This document shows, one piece after another, positions 16,201 to 21,576 of a stretch of DNA of 21,576 nt. Under the pieces are notes generated by a model. It did not search any database, was not told the origin of the DNA, and saw only the letters and a list, made by a program, of their open reading frames with translations. Position numbers and translations under genes: made by a program. How positions within the stretch are numbered: position 1 is the first letter of the stretch; the number at the start of each line of letters is the position of its first letter. Source of the stretch: Methanosarcinaceae archaeon (lineage in GTDB: Archaea; Halobacteriota; Methanosarcinia; Methanosarcinales; Methanosarcinaceae); contig JAQVBP010000041.1 in NCBI GenBank assembly GCA_028690255.1, positions 1-21,576 of the forward strand. The letters are read 5' to 3'.

Positions 16201-17135
16201 TAATCGCAGGCCAGTACCCCGACCCAGAAGATGGTTTACCAGGCCTGTATGATTCGATCTTCTCATATCTCCGGCGCAGGGATAATGTAACAGATCCGAA
16301 ATATACCTGCCAGCTCCTTGAAAACTGGAGGATGAATGAAACTCTGTCCATGTTTCCCGCAACAACCCTTTACGGTAATGGATATAAACCGGCCTCCGAA
16401 AAAATCGCACGGCAAAAACTCAAACTTCTACCTTCAAACCTGCCAGAAACCACACCAGAACCAGAATCTGAATTCATAAAATGGGTACTTGATCCGGAAT
16501 ATCCTATAAGCGTAGTAATTCTTGAAAACACTCAGGCCTCGGTGGAAAACGAGATTGAGGCTGAACTGGTTGCAAAACTTGCCGTATCTTTAAGGGAAAC
16601 TTTGTCCCGGCAAGAAATAGATGAACCTTACCCTGACAACGAAAAAGGGGATTCGAATTTCTGGAAAAACGGATTATTTATCGTTAGTCCTCACCGGGCC
16701 CAGATCCGCATAATTCAAACCCACCTCAGTAAATTAAGAAAATGGCTGACCAGGCCTTTTGTTGACACCGTGGATAAAACCCAGGGCCAGGAAGCTGACG
16801 CGGTAATCGTAAGTTACGGGGTCAGCGACACCGATACCGCAATGAATGAAGCGGAGTTTATTTACAGTTTGAATCGGTTGAACGTGTCGATAACAAGAGC
16901 GAAAGCAAAATGCATAGTCTTTTTACCAAGGCCCCTGCTGGAGCCGGGCCTGGAATTAATACAGAATAAAAAAGCGGCCGATGGTCTCAACCATATGCTC
17001 AACCTGGTGGAATTCTGTAGAGAGAACGGGGAAAAAAGGGATTTTGAATTAGAATTAAGTTACAGAGAAAGTTACAGAGGGGCTTGCAGGTTAAGAGGAG
17101 TCAGAGCTAATACTCTGAACAGAAATAATGGTTAA
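13272..17135 (+). CDS. Cas4-like Fe-S RecB-family nuclease fused to Dna2/Upf1-like SF1 helicase
   Basis: A 1287-residue protein counted from the ATG at 13272. The N-terminal PD-(D/E)XK nuclease (about 1-260) has QVIDVKAS (D157, K159), a QATLYALML helix, and four cysteines in Cas4/Dna2-type layout: C19 near the start, then C246, C249 and C255 (CELCDFYQHC), the pattern of a 4Fe-4S 'staple'. The C-terminal SF1B helicase begins near residue 800: ESQKRAF Q-motif, Walker A WGPPGTGKTH (K829), DEAS box (D942, E943), motif III LAGDDLQLPP, motif V DKTQGQEADAVIVSY (near 1168-1182) and motif VI NVSITRAK with R1209. The long middle is not recognised. An ATG at 13182 would add 30 residues; I prefer 13272 because the domain starts there and ggggatc precedes it. 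It is likely a DNA end-processing effector next to pglZ-brxL, analogous to helicase partners (BrxHII) in other BREX types. Confidence 0.9.
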   Translation: MIKHRLSPSLIARFFYHNCERYLRFHATPIEDRPKAGIPALNHNQSPVTKALLDAGNRWEEQVVLEKIKENVIIPEGAEALHKRAHSIKNSVEIFKKLDRGELVYQPTLLVSSKFYRKYNLSPELCSFSACRPDLIRGVERDAESGQGGLPRLQVIDVKASDELSSSHRIQATLYALMLKDVLEKNKLETEVDLDRAGIWLYGQDEPELFELDFNIKIIEEFLRYRLPEILTKPLETVPWHVYQRCELCDFYQHCRKEAEECNSVSLLPELSVSGRNYLREANWASKASINSLPDLEAFLEAGTSDDILDKCGALRNKGNYLRNMVRALQEKEIILNQGISLALPKNEDVSLFITLQKDPATGQIYTAGFRRFRGKFVYGNVVNERVYVAETSEKCTEIQHKFLQALFAELKSLHDYNEALEWNEQKSLQTYVFDNYERELFKALLKEAVKTPELAALALSLLFYYQDPSLFSGKQHPLEKVQYPIVALTNEIRKLLCLPIPFFLHQPEVTRALPASDFECTLKPSSLFWFEHSNAMKSDAISMAWEKKNPEAPGWIEKEISMRLLAASSVLDGLREKVKASLISWPPKFRIPASKKYNYPEISQLIFITRYEAYIRNLEIKEKRSLSLPERVKEGISVPIQYLEQNFWKVTSDLDSGLFEQNENFSYLLVPEGKAGENAQLSFEDYKYRTNLRNPGRSKVCFAMISRKMENERTGKIMGLILELAFPEAQPPFKTGDKAILHPRFTDFTSERIIDRLTEMDEQLEHDFIKLLRTPEEFAVPVRERDSVYESAKKQALNSGFTESQKRAFTHLLNNRLTLIWGPPGTGKTHFLARAILSLIRARRKNRVNIQIAVTAFTHSAVENLLIRIQELAEEDDFGEELHIYKLKEAKTLKGKNVLQIKSEYAIQDLADAPFLILGGTVNSFNKISRKVNPFDILIVDEASQLKPAELALGMSVLETGKRLVLAGDDLQLPPIIAGQYPDPEDGLPGLYDSIFSYLRRRDNVTDPKYTCQLLENWRMNETLSMFPATTLYGNGYKPASEKIARQKLKLLPSNLPETTPEPESEFIKWVLDPEYPISVVILENTQASVENEIEAELVAKLAVSLRETLSRQEIDEPYPDNEKGDSNFWKNGLFIVSPHRAQIRIIQTHLSKLRKWLTRPFVDTVDKTQGQEADAVIVSYGVSDTDTAMNEAEFIYSLNRLNVSITRAKAKCIVFLPRPLLEPGLELIQNKKAADGLNHMLNLVEFCRENGEKRDFELELSYRESYRGACRLRGVRANTLNRNNG

Positions 17136-17202
17136 GGAATGGGAGAAATATAATACCCAGAATCATTTTGCCATAATTTTGTCTTCATTATCATCTTGAA
17201 AA

Positions 17203-17355
17203 GGCCGGCCTCCTTCGTCGGCCGTTGAGAGCGCCGGATGCAATAGTCTATTCAAAAAATGGCCACATGATACTGGATTTCTATTCAGAAACCGAAGTCT
17301 GAATCATGTTACATAACTTTCTGGTATACTCACCGGCCGAAGGCCGGCTTTTTCG
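17203..17355. terminator. Hairpin A/B pair between convergent genes, probable bidirectional terminator
   Basis: Hairpin A (17203-17241: ggccggcc ... tcggccgttgag) and hairpin B (17322-17355: ccggcc gaa ggccgg then ctttttcg) are the same inverted-repeat family seen in the left part, here only about 80 bp apart. B, with a perfect 6-bp stem, a gaa loop and five Ts, follows the plus-strand nuclease-helicase (stop at 17135). A read on the minus strand ends in ggccggccttttc and follows the MazG-like gene (stop at 17430). Placement between convergent genes fits termination in both directions. The remaining 17136-17429 sequence is AT-rich, with no gene seen. Confidence 0.6.
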
Positions 17356-17429
17356 TGAATGAATTGGAAAAATTTGGAAAATGTATCTTAATCAATTCTA
17401 AGTATTTCCAAAAAACTTTGATATAAACT

Positions 17430-17768
17430 TCACTCCATTTCCTTCTCAAAAACTCCAGTAAGCAAAATCCTCTCTTCAAAGCCCCCCCTCTGCTCCCTCT
17501 TTTTTTTTTGCACACTCTCAACATCCTCAAATGCCCGGATTGAGGAAAGGGCCTTAACAACTTCCCGGACATCAGCGAGTTCTTCAACGCAAGGATCTTC
17601 TACAAACTCCAGAACCTCTTCCTGTAGCTTTTTAATGAGATAGGCCAGATATTCCCTATCCTCGGCAAGGGTCCTGCATTCCGGCGTCTTGTTTGCGTTT
17701 TTTATGATTTCAGGGATCCTGTCACGGACCAGTTTGTCGTAGGAGATGTAGCTGGTTTTTTCGGTCAT
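17430..17768 (-). CDS. MazG-like / phosphoribosyl-ATP pyrophosphohydrolase-like nucleotide pyrophosphatase
   Basis: A 112-residue all-alpha NTP pyrophosphatase-like protein. It opens with the YDKLVRDRIPEII motif (residues 10-22) typical of the small archaeal/bacterial MazG-like branch. The metal-binding pattern follows: E50, E51 and E54 in KLQEEVLEF and E63, D66 in ELADVREVV. Databases often label this family phosphoribosyl-ATP pyrophosphohydrolase, but the surroundings are not histidine biosynthesis; a house-cleaning or defence role is more likely (inference). A good ribosome site (aaggaatcaat) precedes the ATG. It lies 106 bp downstream of the SF2 helicase on the same strand and is probably co-transcribed. 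The basic C-terminal part (VQKKKREQRGG) is duplicated at 20922-21060. Confidence 0.85.
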   Translation of the reverse strand: MTEKTSYISYDKLVRDRIPEIIKNANKTPECRTLAEDREYLAYLIKKLQEEVLEFVEDPCVEELADVREVVKALSSIRAFEDVESVQKKKREQRGGFEERILLTGVFEKEME

Positions 17769-17874
17769 ATTGATTCCTTCTATTGCAGGATTTTATTTTT
17801 TAAACTGTTGCTCGTAGATTTGCTTACGGCTGAATTTATTCCGGATATCCGACTTTATTCTGGCCCTGGGCCGG

Positions 17875-20595
17875 TTAGAGGTAATTTTCCTTTACTGTTT
17901 CCAGGTTTGGAACCCCACCAAGATTTTCGTAATAGGCTTCGAGGTCTTTTATCATTTTATTCCGGATTTTTTGAATGCCCTGTTCATTATTTATCTTTTG
18001 CCAGAGGGTCGAGGAAAAAGCTATGCGGTTCAAATCCTTGCAGTGGTACATGAAGCGTTTTCTCTCGAATTTTTCAAAAGGGTTTGCGAGTATGCTTTTT
18101 TTGACGGTGTTTTCATTGTTGAGCGGGCCGGGATCGTTGAAGGGACACTTTGGCCTGTCAACGGGCAGGCCTTTTTCAAGCCTGTCCGTATAAAAAGCTG
18201 AATACAGCTTAACAAGCTCGTCAAGATTGCACTCTCCGGTATTGTCCCCGCACTTCAGGAAGGAGAGCATGAAGATGATCTTGTAGGAAAAGGAATAGTC
18301 CCCTTTGTCCAGGAACTCGAAAAAGTCCTCATAAAGGGTTTCTTCATCGTGTTTTTTCAGGCCCTTTTTCTCCCGGAGTTCGGGCACGCATTCCGGCCTG
18401 AAATACTGGAGGGCTTTTCTGCCGAAGGGGATTTCTACATCCGGTTTTACATCCCCTTTCTTAACCCAGTTCTTCAGGGTGTCGGTCGAGATGAAAAGTT
18501 CTCTTGCGAGCTGTTCGAGGTTCAGGTAATCGGGGTATTTTTTTTCGAAGGTAAAGATGTCGATTTTTTCGATCCTTCTTTCTTCCTCGTAGAGGCCGGC
18601 CAGGACCAGTTCTTCAGGGCCTGCTTCATATTTTTCCGAGGGGTCTTTCAGGACACTGGCCCAGGGGACGTATTTTTCAAGGTTGAAAATCCCGTGGCAG
18701 CTCCAGGGCCTGGTTAAGGGGCCGTAGTTGTCAACGACATCGATAACGTAAAGGGCTTCTTTTCCTGGAAATTTTCTCGTGCCCCGGCCGAGTTGCTGGA
18801 GGTAAAGGGCTTTTGACATCGTGGGCCTTGCCATTACTATAATGGAGGTCCGGGGAGAATCCCAGCCTTCCGAGATCAAAGAGCAGGTACAGAGGAACTG
18901 TATTTGCTCATTTTCATATTCCCGGATATACTCCATTGATTTTCGGTCTTTTCCGCTCACCGCTTTTGCGCTGATGCCGTGTTCACTCAGCCTCCTGGCC
19001 AGGGACTCGGCGTGTGCCACCGAGACGCAGAAAACCAGGCCGGATTTGAAAGGGAGTTTTTCCCGGGAAACTTCAGGATCAGGATTTATGAAATATTTCT
19101 TCAGCACGTCAACAATCAGTTGATCTCTTGAAGGTAGAATGAGCCTTTTCTGGATGTCCGAGGCGACATAGTCCTTTCCGTTATAACGGATCTCGCTGAG
19201 GTCAAGATTGCTTTTTACCCTGAAAGCTTTTATGGGAGCAAGAACCCCCTTTTCAATAGCTTCCCTCAGGGTCAGCCTGGTCTCATACTTTCCGAAAATC
19301 TCCTCAAGTTTTTGCCGGTCAAGCCTTTCAGGGGTTGCCGTCATTCCAAGCAGGGTGTCAGGGTCAAAATATTGTATTACCTTTTTAAAGGAAGGGGCAG
19401 CAGAATGATGGGCCTCATCAATTGCAATATAGTTGAACTGATCTGGCCTGAACTTTTGATATTTCCTGATCATCCACAAATAAGTCTGAACCATAACCTT
19501 TGATGTTTCTTCCTCTCCGATGCTAATCGAGTAGATTTCCTTTTCCTCAGCTGAGATCATTTCACTGGCTGGATTTTTCCCGGTAAATATAGGAATGCCT
19601 GACTCCTGTTTTATGAGGTCCTGCTTTTTCCACCTGGTATACCCTTCTGAAAAATCCTCTATTGTCTGCTCTTTTAAATTCCTTGTAGGGACAAGTACAA
19701 GAGCCTTTATGGAAGGGTCCTTTTCATATTCCCTGAAAAAGTCCGAAATAAGAATATGCGTTTTTCCGGCCCCTGTAGGCAGGTGTACAAGAAAAGCTTT
19801 TTTACCGCCCTCCCTTTTCCTCTCGATTGCATCAAGTACCTCTTCCTGATGTTCAAAAAGCTCAAATCCCCTATTTGCAAGCACGGGGTGGCCGTCCAGT
19901 ATCTTTTCGGGAGCAGGAAAATACCTTTTAATCTCCTCGCAGAAAACGTCTTTGAACTGCATTGACCCGAGAGACCATCTGTAAATTTTTCCACCCTGAG
20001 ATACAAGGGAGTTCTGCTTCAAAAGCTGGTCTTTGTATCGTTCTTTCCCGATAAGAACCGGGTGGTGGAACCTTTCCCCATTTTTTTCAATCCCTATATA
20101 CCCTTCTTCTGTGTGGATTACGTAATCGATCCACCTTGTGCTGCCTTTTATGTCGGGCATGGGATATTCCCTGCTGACCCTGTTGAGGACCTCCCGGCCG
20201 AAAACCTCACAGAATGCGTCCTCAAAATAGGCCTCCGGAACAGTCGGGTCTATACAGTGAAGCTCCCGATCCTGGCCTTTCGAGGCCGGGATTATGTCAT
20301 CAAATTCCCCTGAAATTAAGCGGGGGAGAAGCTCCTGCATTTCGAAAAAATCAGGTTCGTTATCAACGGCAAACCTGAAAACTCGGCCGCAGGAAAAAAC
20401 AATCTCGTTCTGCTCTTTTGTGTATTCGCTGTAGTTGAAAGGGTTTTCTTTATTGCATATATTCCGGTCAACTATCACGGCAAGGTCCTGTTCAGAATTT
20501 GAGTAGAGAACTCCCCTGAGAAGAGCTTTTCTTTTTGTAAGCCTGAAGTTTGAAAGGAAGCTTTGTATTTCATTTTCACAGGAGAACTGGTTCAT
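17875..20595 (-). CDS. Nuclease-like domain / SF2 DEAH helicase / HTH protein
   Basis: A 906-residue protein. An N-terminal region (about 130-215) looks like a Vsr/DUF559-type PD-(D/E)XK fold: RWIDYVI (D157), then GIEKNGERFHHP with E170 and N172-G173 in place of the usual E-x-D-G; activity is uncertain. The SF2 helicase core follows: LPTGAGKTH (K278), IAIDEAHH (DEAH, D393-H396), GMTATPERLD, and QQLGRGTRK (motif VI, R604). A small HTH-like segment (about 685-735, LNLEQLARELFISTDTLKNWVKKG) and an unrecognised helical C-terminus complete it. The plan is like restriction-type or stand-alone defence helicases, but no methyltransferase or specificity subunit is next to it. The start has no ribosome site; ctttaaaaaat (20611-20621) about 20 bases upstream may be a TATA box for a leaderless message. 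It is first in an operon with the MazG-like gene. Confidence 0.88.
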   Translation of the reverse strand: MNQFSCENEIQSFLSNFRLTKRKALLRGVLYSNSEQDLAVIVDRNICNKENPFNYSEYTKEQNEIVFSCGRVFRFAVDNEPDFFEMQELLPRLISGEFDDIIPASKGQDRELHCIDPTVPEAYFEDAFCEVFGREVLNRVSREYPMPDIKGSTRWIDYVIHTEEGYIGIEKNGERFHHPVLIGKERYKDQLLKQNSLVSQGGKIYRWSLGSMQFKDVFCEEIKRYFPAPEKILDGHPVLANRGFELFEHQEEVLDAIERKREGGKKAFLVHLPTGAGKTHILISDFFREYEKDPSIKALVLVPTRNLKEQTIEDFSEGYTRWKKQDLIKQESGIPIFTGKNPASEMISAEEKEIYSISIGEEETSKVMVQTYLWMIRKYQKFRPDQFNYIAIDEAHHSAAPSFKKVIQYFDPDTLLGMTATPERLDRQKLEEIFGKYETRLTLREAIEKGVLAPIKAFRVKSNLDLSEIRYNGKDYVASDIQKRLILPSRDQLIVDVLKKYFINPDPEVSREKLPFKSGLVFCVSVAHAESLARRLSEHGISAKAVSGKDRKSMEYIREYENEQIQFLCTCSLISEGWDSPRTSIIVMARPTMSKALYLQQLGRGTRKFPGKEALYVIDVVDNYGPLTRPWSCHGIFNLEKYVPWASVLKDPSEKYEAGPEELVLAGLYEEERRIEKIDIFTFEKKYPDYLNLEQLARELFISTDTLKNWVKKGDVKPDVEIPFGRKALQYFRPECVPELREKKGLKKHDEETLYEDFFEFLDKGDYSFSYKIIFMLSFLKCGDNTGECNLDELVKLYSAFYTDRLEKGLPVDRPKCPFNDPGPLNNENTVKKSILANPFEKFERKRFMYHCKDLNRIAFSSTLWQKINNEQGIQKIRNKMIKDLEAYYENLGGVPNLETVKENYL

Positions 20596-20921
20596 ATATT
20601 TCTTACTTAGATTTTTTAAAGATTAAAAGGTCTTCGAATGAAAGAGAACTATAAAGAATAAGAAGAGCTGGGGGCAGTTCACACTTCATAAATGCCTCCC
20701 ACCATTACAAAAAATAATAATATTTATATAAATTTAACTTCGTATTTATTTTCAAATTGTTTTCTTGTATGAATATTGGGATCAGATAAATCGATAGTCG
20801 TGACTTTCCAGCCATCACAAAACAAAAAATGATACAAATGATCGATTGGCTAGAGGCCTAAATCGTGAAACTGGATTGGACTCCAATAGAAAAGTTTTTC
20901 TGTAAAAATATACAATGAGAA
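20596..20921. other. AT-rich upstream region of the helicase operon
   Basis: No gene was seen. It contains a very AT-rich stretch (20720-20745, including tatttatataaattt) that could be a promoter on either strand, and a loose inverted pair (aaatcgat near 20788, atcgatt near 20839). Confidence 0.4.
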
Positions 20922-21060
20922 TTATTCCTCTTCCTCCTCAAATCCACCTCTTTCCCCCCTCTTTTTCTTCTGGACACTTTCAACATTCGCAAACGTCCGG
21001 ATTGAGGAGAGGGTCTCAACAACTTCCCGGACGTCGGCCAGTTCTTTAAGGGAGGGATCA
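20922..21060 (-). pseudogene. Degraded 3' fragment of the MazG-like gene
   Basis: On the minus strand this reads DPSLKELADVREVVETLSS and continues closely parallel to residues 58 to about 101 of the intact MazG-like protein (ELADVREVV ... VESVQKKKR ... RGGFEE), ending in a run of glutamates and TAA at 20922-20924. The N-terminal half with the LVRDRIPEII and EExxE motifs is absent: upstream sequence in the same frame is unrelated. It lies in the same orientation as the intact gene, so the two copies flank the helicase gene as direct repeats. Confidence 0.75.
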
Positions 21061-21258
21061 AACGGAGGGAAATCCTGAATGATGAAAGCTGGTTCAGGCC
21101 AAAGCATGTTTTTAAGACTAATTGGGAGGGAGGAGGATGCACGGTTTTTTTGGGAGGAGTAAATTTTGAAAGGGGGTGTGGGGAAGTGATGGAACCGCCC
21201 GGCGCAAAATATAATAATAAAGTTATGCCAGGTAGCTCCACAGGCAGTTTCCACTACT
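21061..21258. other. Intergenic stretch, no gene seen
   Basis: Contains poly-G/T-rich and mixed sequence between the MazG-like remnant and the winged-helix ORF. Two overlapping minus-strand frames pass through, but their translations lack any recognisable domain outside the MazG-like remnant. Confidence 0.35.
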
Positions 21259-21567
21259 TCAAATTTCAATAATTTCCCAGTGCCCACCTCTGGCAGGCCC
21301 GACTCTTTTGAGGAAACCTTTTTTCTTTAAGGTGTTAAGGTTCTTCTGGACTACAGATGGATTTATGCCAAGTTGGTTGGCGAGTTCTGTTTTTGAAATT
21401 GCCGGATGGTTTTGTACTAAAAACAGGATCTTGCTCTGGCTTTCGTTGATTTCAGACCACCTTTCAGACCACCTTTCTTTCCCGCCAAATTTTTCAATTT
21501 CTTCACGTTTTTCTTCACAGAAAACTGCGTTCTTTTGGATTTCAGAACTCTTTTTCTTGCCCCTCAT
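21259..21567 (-). CDS. Winged-helix protein resembling the C-terminus of an AlbA_2 ATPase
   Basis: A 102-residue ORF. The first ~45 residues are charged and include a WSERWSE repeat-like linker. Residues about 45-100 form a winged helix: SKTELANQLGINPSVVQKNLNTL then KKKGFLKRVGPARGG. This linker-plus-helix arrangement is characteristic of the C-terminal end of many archaeal AlbA_2/GHKL ATPases. An in-frame TAG lies one codon before the ATG (TAG AAG ATG), so the ORF is closed and lacks the ATPase part. It may be a 3' remnant of a third such ATPase whose upstream part is outside the window in another frame, or a small stand-alone regulator. No strong ribosome site is visible. Confidence 0.6.
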   Translation of the reverse strand: MRGKKKSSEIQKNAVFCEEKREEIEKFGGKERWSERWSEINESQSKILFLVQNHPAISKTELANQLGINPSVVQKNLNTLKKKGFLKRVGPARGGHWEIIEI

Positions 21568-21576
21568 CTTCTATTA

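Noticed and set aside
17430..17768. Histidine-biosynthesis enzyme HisE
   Set aside because: No histidine genes are nearby, and the LVRDRIPEII opening belongs to the MazG-like branch that is often mislabelled.
17875..20595. Res subunit of a type III restriction system
   Set aside because: No Mod methyltransferase gene is adjacent, and the nuclease-like domain is N-terminal rather than C-terminal.

Overview
The window looks like a defence island from a methanogenic archaeon, most likely Methanosarcina or a close relative. This is inferred from the gene content (DUF234-type archaeal ATPase, AlbA_2/GHKL ATPases, archaeal-style PglZ/BrxL), moderate G+C coding with AGA/AGG-rich arginine use, AT-rich intergenic DNA, weak or absent Shine-Dalgarno sites, and long GC-hairpin intergenic repeats. 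No database search was possible.

Left part (1-4850): a roughly 500-bp repeat unit occurs head to tail (31-533, 534-1041) and then reappears interrupted by genes. Every unit has a GC-rich hairpin 'A' at its left and an inverted version 'B' at its right, and B is joined to the next A by a spacer of about 150 bp. Two units carry only a small ORF or its remnant, the third carries a DUF4258/YgiT-zinc-finger toxin-antitoxin-like pair (1701-2265), and the fourth carries a STAND-type ATPase with a C-terminal nuclease-like domain (2940-4343). A separate 196-bp palindrome-ended element (1096-1291) sits in one spacer.

Central part (4880-17135, plus strand): two AlbA_2/GHKL ATPases, a PglZ phosphatase-superfamily protein, a BrxL Lon-like AAA+ protein and a large protein joining a Cas4-like iron-sulphur nuclease to a Dna2/Upf1-like SF1 helicase. 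PglZ plus BrxL is the signature pair of BREX phage defence, but BrxA, BrxB, BrxC and the PglX methyltransferase are absent from the window. Where BrxC and PglX would normally lie there are AlbA_2 ATPases, and a nuclease-helicase follows BrxL. This is the best candidate for an atypical BREX-like system. The second ATPase gene has foreign-looking codon use, follows a 31-codon relic of the first, and carries a 5-unit 12-bp coding repeat.

Right part (17200-21576, minus strand): a convergent operon of a nuclease-like/SF2 helicase/HTH protein (20595-17875) and a MazG-like nucleotide pyrophosphohydrolase (17768-17430). A degraded copy of the MazG-like 3' end lies upstream of the helicase, so the helicase is bracketed by direct repeats. 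Beyond it is a 102-codon winged-helix ORF resembling the C-terminus of an AlbA_2 ATPase. An A/B hairpin pair separates the two convergent operons and probably terminates both.

No rRNA, tRNA, CRISPR array or recognisable transposase gene was found.
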